DNA from: Caulobacter segnis
GTDB taxonomy: Bacteria > Pseudomonadota > Alphaproteobacteria > Caulobacterales > Caulobacteraceae
DNA length: 64,000 nucleotides
Reading direction: 5' to 3'
Assembly: GCF_023935105.1 (NCBI RefSeq)
Contig: NZ_CP096040.1
Location: forward strand, 5,127,001 to 5,191,000
Both the position numbers and the translations under genes were made by a program. The notes below the pieces were generated by a model. The model did not search any database. It saw only the letters and a list, made by a program, of their open reading frames with translations, and was not told the DNA's origin. Positions 24,517 through 32,196 of this stretch are shown piece by piece (positions within the stretch are counted from its first letter, which is position 1; every line of letters starts with the position of its first letter).

Positions 24517-25269
24517 ATGCTGCTCGATCGTGTGCCCTATGGGCTGGTGATGCCGACCATCTACGGGCCGGTGATCGTCAATCGCCATGACATCAACCAG
24601 ACCAACCATCTGCTGAAGACCGGCCGCGCCCACGGGCACGACAGCATCGACATGATCTCGAAGCTGTCGGTGCTGAAGGGCCCCGAGCCGTTCGTCCTGG
24701 ATGTCGGGGCCAATTTCGGCCTGTTTTCGCTGGGCCTGGCCAGCCTGCTGGGCGGGCGCGGCGTCTATCACTGCTTCGAGGCCCAGCGGATCCTGTTCAA
24801 CATGATCGCCGGCTCGGTGGCGCTGAACGGCTACAGCAACATCTTCTGCCATCACGTCGCCGTGGGCGAGGAAGCCGGCGCGATCGAGATCCCGCAGTTC
24901 GACTACGACCAGGCCATGAACTTCGGCAGCGTCGAGTTCGGCGAACGCCAGACCGAGCGCCTGTCGCAGGAACGCGGCGACGATCCCGAAAAGCGCGAAT
25001 TCGTGCCGATGCGCACGCTCGACAGCTTCGGCTTTCCCAAGGTCGATATCCTCAAGGTCGATGTCGAGGGCATGGAGCCGCAGGTTCTGCGCGGCGCCGA
25101 CGCGCTGATCGACGCCCATCGGCCGTTGATGCTGGTCGAGCACCTGAAGTCCGACAGCCAGCGCCTGGCAGACCAGATCACCGCCAAGAACTACAAGCTC
25201 TACGCCCTATCGGACGACTTCGTCTGCATTCCCAACGAGCTGGCCCACCTGATCCCGGACCCGGCCTAG
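24517..25269 (+). CDS. FkbM family methyltransferase
   Basis: 250 residues. The SAM-binding motif I is VLDVGANFGLFSLGLA (D62), and the FkbM pattern continues with YHCFEAQRILFNMIAGSVALNG, VDILKVDVEGMEPQVLRGA and the C-terminal LMLVEHL. FkbM enzymes O-methylate sugars or polyketides. No glycan cluster surrounds it, so the substrate is unknown. The ATG at 24517 has AGGAGGG upstream; the longer open frame runs back into the thioesterase gene. Its stop is inside a 14-bp tandem duplication shared with the convergent hydrolase gene. Confidence 0.88.
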   Translation: MLLDRVPYGLVMPTIYGPVIVNRHDINQTNHLLKTGRAHGHDSIDMISKLSVLKGPEPFVLDVGANFGLFSLGLASLLGGRGVYHCFEAQRILFNMIAGSVALNGYSNIFCHHVAVGEEAGAIEIPQFDYDQAMNFGSVEFGERQTERLSQERGDDPEKREFVPMRTLDSFGFPKVDILKVDVEGMEPQVLRGADALIDAHRPLMLVEHLKSDSQRLADQITAKNYKLYALSDDFVCIPNELAHLIPDPA

Positions 25270-25292
25270 GCCGTCGCCCCTAGGCCGTCGCC
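25265..25292. repeat. 14-bp tandem duplication carrying two convergent stop codons
   Basis: CCTAGGCCGTCGCC occurs twice in a row (25265-25278 and 25279-25292). The first copy supplies the forward TAG of the FkbM gene (25267-25269); the second supplies the reverse stop of the hydrolase gene (25280-25282). Each unit contains CTAG, which can be read as a stop on either strand. Confidence 0.85.
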
Positions 25293-26170
25293 ATGTCGAA
25301 CAGCGCGTCCCGCGCCACGTCGGGCCGCTCCATCGGCAGGAAGTGGCTGGTCCCCGCCACGACCTCGATGCTCACGTCCCGGCCCCACCGCGCGAAGCCG
25401 TCGCCGGCGTGGCAGGTCGAATGCTTCTCGGCCTTCAGGATCCGCACCGGGACCTTCACCTGGCGCACCGCCTTCCACGGGTCGTGGGCCTGGGCGGCGT
25501 AGTTGGAGGCTTCCCAGGCCGGAGAACAGGCCAGCTCGACCTTGCCGTCCTCGCGCGCGTGAAAGCCGCCGGCGACATAGTCGGCCAGCATGGTTTCGGG
25601 CCAGGTCTTGAAGGCGCCGCGGCCCTTGTAGCCGGCGAACACCTGCTCGCGATCGTCGAACACCGCCCGCCGGCGCAGGGCCGACTGGACCATCGGCATG
25701 TGCTTCCAGAGGCGGCCGGAGGTCCACGGCGCCTTGGCGTAGAGGGTGGCCAGCCAGGGCATGATCACCGGGTCCAGCAGCAGCAGGCCCTTGACCCGGT
25801 TCGGCCGCTCGGCGGCGGTCAGCAGGCTGACGGTGCCGCCCATCGAGTGGCCGGCCAGCACGACCGGCGGCCCGTCCAGCGCGTCCAGCAGGCCGATCAG
25901 ATCGTCGCGCAGGTCACGCCACGAGCGCCGGCCATCCGGCTCGGCGGGCAGGGTCGTCTCGCCGTGGCCACGCTGATCGATGGCCAGGATGCGCAGGCTG
26001 GCCGCGAGCGGCGAGAGCAACACCCGATAGGTCTGGGCGTTGAAGCCATTGGCATGGACGAAGACGACGTCGATCGGCCGGTCCCGAGGACCGAACTCCA
26101 AGGCCGCGATCTCGCCGCCGGGAACGGCCACGGCGCGCTTGCGAGGTTCGCGAAAGACGGCCGCGTCCAT
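25280..26170 (-). CDS. alpha/beta hydrolase
   Basis: About 296 residues, a classical alpha/beta hydrolase. The oxyanion strand VVFVHANGFNAQTYRVLL is followed by IDQRGHGETTLP, the nucleophile elbow GHSMGG (Ser near residue 109), the cap region, and a C-terminal histidine in VAGTSHFLPMERP. The start at 26170 has AGGGAG eight bases upstream. An ATG at 26230 would add 20 residues but has a weaker site. The gene is divergent from the DUF488 gene. The substrate is unknown; an esterase or lipase-like activity is likely. Confidence 0.87.
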   Translation of the reverse strand: MDAAVFREPRKRAVAVPGGEIAALEFGPRDRPIDVVFVHANGFNAQTYRVLLSPLAASLRILAIDQRGHGETTLPAEPDGRRSWRDLRDDLIGLLDALDGPPVVLAGHSMGGTVSLLTAAERPNRVKGLLLLDPVIMPWLATLYAKAPWTSGRLWKHMPMVQSALRRRAVFDDREQVFAGYKGRGAFKTWPETMLADYVAGGFHAREDGKVELACSPAWEASNYAAQAHDPWKAVRQVKVPVRILKAEKHSTCHAGDGFARWGRDVSIEVVAGTSHFLPMERPDVARDALFDMATA

Positions 26171-26285
26171 CGGCGTGGCTCCCTGAAGGTTATCGGGCTT
26201 AAGGTAGGCGCGTAGATCCTTGGCGTCCATGCGGCCCCGCGACGAAAGGCCCCCTCCTTCAAAGGAACGGGATGAAAGGAATGGC

Positions 26286-26720
26286 ATGAACAAGCTCGCC
26301 ACCATCGGCTACGAGACCGACACGCAAGGCGGCATGATCGATCGGCTGAAGGCGGCCGACGTCCAGCTGGTCGTCGACGTCCGCGCCGTGGCCAGCTCCC
26401 GCAAGGCCGGCTTCTCCAAGACGCTGCTAGGCAATAGCCTGAAGGACCAGGGCGTCGACTACCTGCACCTGCGGGCGCTGGGCACGCCCAAGGCCGGGCG
26501 CGACGCGGCGCGCGCGGGACGCACCAACGAGATGCGCGCGATCTTCAACGCCCACCTGGAGGAGCCGGAAGCCCAGTTGGCCCTGGCGCAGGCGACGGAA
26601 TTGGCCAAGGAAAAGCGGATCGCCCTGCTCTGCTACGAGGACGATCCGAACTGCTGCCACCGCCAGATCGTGGCCCAGCGCATCCGCGAACAGCTGAAGT
26701 GCGAGGTGGTGGACCTATAG
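26286..26720 (+). CDS. DUF488 domain protein
   Basis: A 144-residue DUF488 protein. Typical motifs are TIGYETDTQGGMIDRLKAADV, VVDVRAVASSRKAGFSKTLL, LHLRALGTPK and, near the end, LLCYEDDPNCCHRQIVAQRI, with the conserved C-x-E-x2-P-x2-C-H-R core (here CYEDDPNCCHR). The family is widespread and often stress-linked, but its reaction is not established. The ATG at 26286 has an AAGGA element. The repeat copy B starts eight bases after its stop. Confidence 0.88.
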   Translation: MNKLATIGYETDTQGGMIDRLKAADVQLVVDVRAVASSRKAGFSKTLLGNSLKDQGVDYLHLRALGTPKAGRDAARAGRTNEMRAIFNAHLEEPEAQLALAQATELAKEKRIALLCYEDDPNCCHRQIVAQRIREQLKCEVVDL

Positions 26721-26727
26721 AGTTCCG

Positions 26728-26844
26728 TCTTCCCCTCCGGGGGAGGAGGGCCGAAGGCCCGGAGGGGGCAAGTCAGTGAGAAATACCCTACTCCCCCCAC
26801 CTGACCGCTACGCGGTCGTCCGCCCCCATGGGGGCGGAAGGTGC
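26728..26844 (+). repeat. four-hairpin intergenic repeat, copy B
   Basis: The unit reads CTTCCCCTCCGGGGGAGG, GGGCC-GAA-GGCCC, a spacer, GACCGC-TAC-GCGGTC and CGCCCCCATGGGGGCGG. It is the inverted-orientation relative of copy A at 23318-23439, with compensatory stem changes. It lies between two convergent genes, DUF488 and the glycine-zipper/SH3 gene, and its last bases touch the latter's stop. Confidence 0.8.
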
Positions 26845-26845
26845 T

Positions 26846-27634
26846 TTAAGCCTGGGTCACCTGCCACTCGCCGCGATCGTCGCGGCAGGCGCTGTAGCGC
26901 TGGCTGGAGGCGCGCTGGCCGCCGCCCGAGACCGAGGCGTCGATCACCCGGCAGCTGGCGACCTGCTGGCTGTCAGGGCGCACCAGCGAGGTCGCCGCGT
27001 AGCCGACCGCCAAGCCGTTGCGGCCGACCAGCACCCAACCGCCGGCGGGGGCCAGACCCAGGGCGTCGAAGCTCTCGCCCGCCCCGACCTTGCCGACCAC
27101 GGCCGTCCTGGTCGACGGACCGGCCCGCAGGTTGGCCGTCGAATTGGCCACATAGGTCCCGCCGGCGGCCTCGTAGCTGGGCAGGCTCTGGACGCCCGAG
27201 GCGTAGCGAACGTTGCGGCCGTCGATCGGCGGGCCATAGGTAGACGAGACCACGGAGACTCGGCCCGAATTGCCGGTGCGCTTGTTGTTCCAGGTCTGGG
27301 CCACGCCCGTCTCCAGGGCCTTCTTGGTGGCCTGCTCGGCCAGGGCCGCGTCGGTCGACTGCATGCGGCAACCGATATAGCCGCCCGCCGCCGCGCCGGC
27401 GGCCGCGCCGACCAGCGTGCCCAGGGTCTTCTCGTTCTTGGCCAGGTTGCGGCCCAGTAGGGCGCCGGCGGCCGCGCCGATCAGGGCGCCGCCTTCCTGC
27501 TTCTTGCCCGAGCCTTCGCACGCGAACAGTCCGCCCAGCCCTCGCGACTGGGCCAGCGCCGGGGCCGGCGCGACGGCCAGGCCGCCGACCGTGGCGGCCA
27601 GGGCCAGGGCGGTGGAGATCTTGCGGGTCGTCAT
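26846..27634 (-). CDS. exported protein with glycine-zipper and SH3-like domains
   Basis: 262 residues from the ATG at 27634, with AGAGGA upstream. The signal peptide is MTTRKISTALALAATVGG...APALAQ. A glycine-zipper segment follows (GGALIGAAAGALLGR and GTLVGAAAGAAAGGYIGCR), resembling lipoprotein SlyB-like or 17-kDa antigens and likely to associate with membrane. The C-terminal part has a bacterial SH3-like repeat, SYEAAGGTYVANSTANLRAG, with GGWVLVGRNGLAVGYAA, which often binds peptidoglycan. The function is unknown; an envelope-associated role is likely. Divergent from the crotonase gene. Confidence 0.82.
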   Translation of the reverse strand: MTTRKISTALALAATVGGLAVAPAPALAQSRGLGGLFACEGSGKKQEGGALIGAAAGALLGRNLAKNEKTLGTLVGAAAGAAAGGYIGCRMQSTDAALAEQATKKALETGVAQTWNNKRTGNSGRVSVVSSTYGPPIDGRNVRYASGVQSLPSYEAAGGTYVANSTANLRAGPSTRTAVVGKVGAGESFDALGLAPAGGWVLVGRNGLAVGYAATSLVRPDSQQVASCRVIDASVSGGGQRASSQRYSACRDDRGEWQVTQA

Positions 27635-27735
27635 GGCTGAAGTCCTCTTTCGTCGGGTCAGTGTTGTCGCCGCCTCCGCCCCAGCCGATAGTTGGCGAGC
27701 AACGCCCAGGACCATCGACAAAAGAGGAGGCCGGC

Positions 27736-28596
27736 ATGAGCAACCACGATCAGGCGGACTATAGCTGTTTCAAGGTCGAGATCGAGGCTGGCGTCGCGCA
27801 CATCCAGTTGAAGCGGCCCGAGGCGATGAACACCATGACCCGGCCGTTCTGGAACGAGCTGCCGGCGATCGTCCGCGACATCGACGACAACGCTCGGGCC
27901 CGCTGCATCGTCATCTCGTCGACCGGCAAGCACTTCAGCGCCGGCATGGACCTGTCGGTGTTCACCGACGACGAGGGCGTCACCGCCTCGCGGGATGGCG
28001 ATCGCTGGGTGGCGGCCGAGAGCTTCCGCCGCTTCGTGCATCACCTGCAGGAGACCTTCAGCTGTCTGGACCGGGCCCGCATGCCGGTGATTGTCGCGAT
28101 CCAGGGCGGCTGCATCGGCGGGGCGGTCGACTTCGTCAGCGCCTGCGACATCCGCTACGCCAGCGCCGACGCCTTCTTCTCGATCCAGGAGATCAACATC
28201 GGCATGACCGCCGACGTCGGCACCTTCCCGCGCCTGTGCAAGCTGATCCCCGAGGGCTGGGTGCGCGAGCTGGCCTATACGGGTCGCCGCCTGCCGGCCC
28301 AGCGGGCCAAGGAGATCGGCCTGGTCAATGAGGTGTTCGACACCCACGAGGCCCTGGTCGAGCACGCCCTGGCCACCGCCCGTGAGATCGCCGAAAAGTC
28401 GCCCCTGGCCGTGGCCGGCAGCAAGGTGATGATCAACTACGCCCGCGACCACACCATCGCCGACGGCCTGGACTACATCGCCACCTGGCAGACGGGCATG
28501 TTCTCCGGCCCGCACATGGCCGAGGCCTTCACTGCCAAGGCCCAGAAGCGGGACGCCAGCTATCCGGACCTGCTGCCCCTGAAGAAGAAGATGTAG
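27736..28596 (+). CDS. crotonase, delta3,5-delta2,4-dienoyl-CoA isomerase-like
   Basis: 286 residues with an unusually strong Shine-Dalgarno (AAAGAGGAGG) five bases before the ATG. The oxyanion hole is in GKHFSAGMDLS. The three acidic positions of ECH1-type dienoyl-CoA isomerases are visible: Asp in SACDIRYASADAFF, Glu in SIQEINIGM and Asp in TADVGTFPRL. Ordinary enoyl-CoA hydratases have the two-glutamate pattern instead. It would therefore act in beta-oxidation of odd-position unsaturated fatty acids. It stands alone; there is no fad operon nearby. It converges on opgH with a three-base gap between the stops. Confidence 0.86.
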   Translation: MSNHDQADYSCFKVEIEAGVAHIQLKRPEAMNTMTRPFWNELPAIVRDIDDNARARCIVISSTGKHFSAGMDLSVFTDDEGVTASRDGDRWVAAESFRRFVHHLQETFSCLDRARMPVIVAIQGGCIGGAVDFVSACDIRYASADAFFSIQEINIGMTADVGTFPRLCKLIPEGWVRELAYTGRRLPAQRAKEIGLVNEVFDTHEALVEHALATAREIAEKSPLAVAGSKVMINYARDHTIADGLDYIATWQTGMFSGPHMAEAFTAKAQKRDASYPDLLPLKKKM

Positions 28597-28599
28597 GCC

Positions 28600-30486
28600 T
28601 CAGGCGGTCTCGTAGCCGAGGCGGGCCGGCAGGGGCAGCGGGATCGGCGGCGCGTTTGAGGCCGCCAGGGTGGCCACCGCCGCCGCAGAGCGCAGCTTGA
28701 CGGCCCGATCCAGCAGGCGCGGCGGCCGCAGCGTCTCCGGCGTTTCCAGCAGCGCCAGGTCGTCGACGTTCTCGGCGGTCCAGGCCGAGACCACGAAGGC
28801 GAAGGTCAGGGCCAGGGCCGGCACGGCGATCCAGACGAAGGCGTTCGGCGCGAAGATCAGGCCCACCCCGACCAGGACAAGGCCAAAGATGGTCTCGCCC
28901 CGGTGGACGCGCAGCGTGTCCCTCAGCGTCAGGGTCTCGGCATCGCGGCGCTGGGTCGCCCAGCCGCAATCACGGCCGGTCAGGATCTCGAACAGGGCGC
29001 GGGTCTGGGCGAAAAGCACGATGGGCGCGACCAGGCTGGACACCAGGGTCTCCAGCCCGACGCCGGCCAGGGCCCGGCGGGCGCCGCCGAAGCCGTCGGC
29101 GCGGCCGCGCCGGACCAGCACGGCCCAGGCCATCAGCTTGGGCGCCAGCAGCATGGCCAGCGACACCCAGAGCACCGACAGCAGTTCGGGCCGGGTGAAC
29201 GCGGTCGGGTCGTCCTGGCCCGCGCCGGCCAGGGCCGGGAAGGCCGCCAGCAACAGGCCCACGCTCAGCAGGCCCAGCCACAGCGGCGCGGTGAGATAGG
29301 TCGAGAAGCCGCGCAGCAGATGGAAGCGGCTCAAAGGGTGCAGGCCGCGCGCGGCGATGACGGCGATGTGCTGCAGGTTGCCCTGGCACCAGCGGCGGTC
29401 GCGGACGATCTGGTCGATCAGGCTGGGCGGGCTCTCCTCGTAGCTGCCGCCCATCTGCGAGGCCAGGCGGACCTCCCAGCCGGCGCGGCGCAGCAGGGCG
29501 GCCTCGACGAAGTCGTGGCTCATGATCGCGCCGCCGAACGGCTGGGGCCCGCGCAGGTGCGGTAGGCCGGCCTGCTCGGCGAAGGCCTTCACGCGGATGA
29601 TGGCGTTGTGGCCCCAGTAGCTGGACTCCGCTCCGCTCCACCACTCCAGGCCGCGCGCGAACATCGGGCCATAGAGACGGCTGGCGAACTGCTCGAGGCG
29701 GGCGAACAGGGTGCGGGCGTTGATGATCATCGGCACGGTCTGGATCAGGCCCGCGCCCGGCGCGGCCTCCATGGCGGCGGCCAGGCGCACCAGGGTGTCG
29801 CCGGTCATCAGACTGTCGGCGTCCAGCACCACCATGTGGTCATAGGCGCCGCCGAACCGACGAACCCACTCGGCGATGTTGCCGGCCTTGCGGTCGGTGT
29901 TCTCCGCCCGGCGGCGATAGTAGACCCGGGCCTGGCCCTCGAAGCGGGCGCACAGGCGGTCATAGGCCTCGCGCTCCTCGATCGCGACGGCCTGCTCGCG
30001 GGTGTCGCTGAGGATGAAGAGATCGAAATGGTCCAGCGACCGGACGGTGCGCAGCGATTCCAGCATCGCGGCCAGGCGCGCGAACACCGGTCCGGGCGCT
30101 TCGTTGTAGACCGGCATCAGCACCGCGTTGCGGCTGGACACCGTGGGCAGGGGGCCGCCCTCGCGCGGCGGGCTCTCGCGCCACAGGGCCAGAAAGCCCA
30201 CCGCCGCCGAGGCGCACGAGAAGGCCGTCCAGGCGAACAGGCTGGCGAACAGCGGCAGGGCGACCAACTCCAGCACCGTGAAGCGGTCAGCTGCGAAGGC
30301 GCGGGTCATCGCCACGCTGGCGGCCAGGCTCAGCACGATCGTGAAGGCCAGCAGCCACGCGCGGCGGCGCGTCAGGCTGTCCGCCAGGATCGGCCGCCGA
30401 TCGGGCTCGGCGCTGAGGCTCTGGATCGGCATGGCCAGCGGTGATTCCGAAGGAACCGCGTCGGCCGGCCAGGAAAATGATCGCAT
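28600..30486 (-). CDS. opgH: glucans biosynthesis glucosyltransferase OpgH (MdoH)
   Basis: A 628-residue integral membrane GT2 synthase. After two N-terminal membrane helices, the cytoplasmic catalytic domain has AVLMPVYNEAPG, DHMVVLDADSLM (DxD), the FVEAALLRRAGW region and the Q-x-x-R-W-type motif as DRRWCQGNLQH. Four or more membrane helices follow (FSTYLTAPLWLGLLSVGLLL and others). OpgH polymerises osmoregulated periplasmic beta-1,2-glucans and pushes them to the periplasm. The upstream gene on the same strand is opgD/opgG-like, with 88 bp between, so they are probably one operon. The C-terminus is shorter than in the enteric enzyme (about 850 residues). Confidence 0.94.
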   Translation of the reverse strand: MRSFSWPADAVPSESPLAMPIQSLSAEPDRRPILADSLTRRRAWLLAFTIVLSLAASVAMTRAFAADRFTVLELVALPLFASLFAWTAFSCASAAVGFLALWRESPPREGGPLPTVSSRNAVLMPVYNEAPGPVFARLAAMLESLRTVRSLDHFDLFILSDTREQAVAIEEREAYDRLCARFEGQARVYYRRRAENTDRKAGNIAEWVRRFGGAYDHMVVLDADSLMTGDTLVRLAAAMEAAPGAGLIQTVPMIINARTLFARLEQFASRLYGPMFARGLEWWSGAESSYWGHNAIIRVKAFAEQAGLPHLRGPQPFGGAIMSHDFVEAALLRRAGWEVRLASQMGGSYEESPPSLIDQIVRDRRWCQGNLQHIAVIAARGLHPLSRFHLLRGFSTYLTAPLWLGLLSVGLLLAAFPALAGAGQDDPTAFTRPELLSVLWVSLAMLLAPKLMAWAVLVRRGRADGFGGARRALAGVGLETLVSSLVAPIVLFAQTRALFEILTGRDCGWATQRRDAETLTLRDTLRVHRGETIFGLVLVGVGLIFAPNAFVWIAVPALALTFAFVVSAWTAENVDDLALLETPETLRPPRLLDRAVKLRSAAAVATLAASNAPPIPLPLPARLGYETA

Positions 30487-30574
30487 CTCAAGAACGCCTT
30501 ACTCGAAGCCCCCCGGCCCCGGCCGCCGCGCGAGCAACGCGGCGGAAGCGAGGCCGAAAGGTTTCACGACGCGT

Positions 30575-32113
30575 TTAGTTCCCAGCGGGAGCCGGAAAAA
30601 CCAAACCCGTCCATGTTTCGCTCAAAGCTCGACCTTTTTGCCGCAGCACCACGCGGACATCGGCCGGTTCCGCGCCAGTGGGCGCGACATCGAAGACGAC
30701 CCGCCAGAGACCGCCCGTCTCGTCCTCGCGCCGGGCGGCGGGATAGTGTGACAGCAGGCGGATCTCGCCGTTGTTGGCGGTGACGTCGGCCTCGATGTCG
30801 ATCGCCTCGCGCAGGGCGCGCAGGTTCGCGCCCTGGAATTCGATCGCGACCTTGCGGCCCCGGGCGTCCAGATCCTTGCCAGGCTCGCCCGGTTGGCCCG
30901 TGCGGGTGGCCACGACGCGCGCCAGATCCTCGCCCGGCGCTACGGGGACGTCGCCGGTCCATGACAGGCGATAGCTCAGCGTGACCGCGTCGCCGGCCTT
31001 GACCGGCGCCTCGGGCGTCCAGAAAGCGACGATGTTGTCGTTGGTCTCGTTGTTGGTGGGGATCTCGACAAGGCGGACCGTGCCCTTGCCCCAGTTCCCG
31101 ATCGGTTCGATCCACGCGCTGGGTCGGCGTTCGGCGTTGGCTTGGTCGTCATGATAGTGGTCGAAGTCGCGATCGCGCTGGATCAGGCCGAAGCCGCGCG
31201 GGTTCTCGTCGCTGAAGGTGCTGGTCACCACCCGCGAAGGGTTGGACAGCGGCCGCCACAGGCGCTCGCCCGCCCCAGTCCACATCGCCAGGCCGTCGCT
31301 ATCGTGGACCTCGGGCCGCCAGTCCGGGCCGGCCCCGCCCCGATCCTCGCCGAACCAGAACATGCTGGTCAGCGGCGCGAAGCCCATCTGGTCGAAGGCC
31401 CGGCGGAAGAAGACAGCCGCCTCGACCGTCTGGGTCAGGGCCAGCCCGTCGCGGTCGTTGACGAAGCGATAAGCCCCGACGATCCCTGGGCTTTCCATCA
31501 GGGCATGGACGACCAGCCGCCCCTGGGCGTCCTTCTCCAGCCAGACCTCGCGCCAGTCGGGAAACTCCTCGGGCTGGATGGCGTAGGTGTCGGCGGCGAT
31601 GGCGCGAGCCGACAGGCCGTACTGGCCGAAGGGCGCCGGCGAGCGGAAATAGGACGCGCCGTGGAAGACCAGCCACTCGCCCCGGTCGTCGCGGCTGATG
31701 GCGCGGAACCCCGCGAAGCCGGCCTTGGCGGGCAGCTTGCGGAACGGACTGTCGGCCCGCGAGGAGAACATGGCCCGGTCGTACCTTAGCGGGCGGGCGA
31801 CGCCGTTCTCGACCAGGTTGATGGCCACGGCCTTGGAGACGCCGCGGCTCAGCGGGAACAGCTCGACGCCCCAGTCACCGCCCCACAGCGGGATCTTCTC
31901 GCGATAGAAGCCGACGCCCTGGGCGGCGTCGTAGTCCATGGCCGCTACCTGCGGCGGCGGCGGGGCCTGCGGAACATAGGCGCGCGTGGACAGCGCCTTG
32001 GCGCGCGCCTTGACCTGCTCGAACGAGAAGGACGCGGCCAGGGCCTTGCCAGGCGCGGCCGCGCCGGCGGCGAGCAGGACTAGGGCGGCGCGGCGGTCGA
32101 GCGTCGTCGTCAA
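30575..32113 (-). CDS. periplasmic glucan biosynthesis protein, OpgD/OpgG family
   Basis: A 512-residue OpgG/OpgD family protein (the family now linked to beta-1,2-glucanase GH186). The N-terminus TLDRRAALVLLAAGAAAPG is a Tat-type leader, typical of OpgD rather than Sec-exported OpgG. The mature part starts FSFEQVKARAKALSTRAYVP, which is characteristic, and contains AINLVENGVARPLRYDRAMF, FAPLTSMFWFGEDR and RPLSNPSRVVTSTF. It shapes the glucan made by OpgH in the periplasm. The start is a TTG at 32113 with GAGG close by; no ATG fits. The gene precedes opgH on the same strand. Confidence 0.92.
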   Translation of the reverse strand: MTTTLDRRAALVLLAAGAAAPGKALAASFSFEQVKARAKALSTRAYVPQAPPPPQVAAMDYDAAQGVGFYREKIPLWGGDWGVELFPLSRGVSKAVAINLVENGVARPLRYDRAMFSSRADSPFRKLPAKAGFAGFRAISRDDRGEWLVFHGASYFRSPAPFGQYGLSARAIAADTYAIQPEEFPDWREVWLEKDAQGRLVVHALMESPGIVGAYRFVNDRDGLALTQTVEAAVFFRRAFDQMGFAPLTSMFWFGEDRGGAGPDWRPEVHDSDGLAMWTGAGERLWRPLSNPSRVVTSTFSDENPRGFGLIQRDRDFDHYHDDQANAERRPSAWIEPIGNWGKGTVRLVEIPTNNETNDNIVAFWTPEAPVKAGDAVTLSYRLSWTGDVPVAPGEDLARVVATRTGQPGEPGKDLDARGRKVAIEFQGANLRALREAIDIEADVTANNGEIRLLSHYPAARREDETGGLWRVVFDVAPTGAEPADVRVVLRQKGRALSETWTGLVFPAPAGN

Positions 32114-32196
32114 GAATCCTCACAGCGCGTTGAACCGAATCCGGCGCTGCTAAAAAGGATTTGCGGCGAAAATGGTTCGACTGCGTTGCCGGCGAC

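Noticed and set aside
25266..26305. Longer N-terminus for the alpha/beta hydrolase (start at 26305)
   Set aside because: It would overlap the divergent DUF488 start and adds a segment without family similarity; the ATG at 26170 has a good ribosome-binding site.
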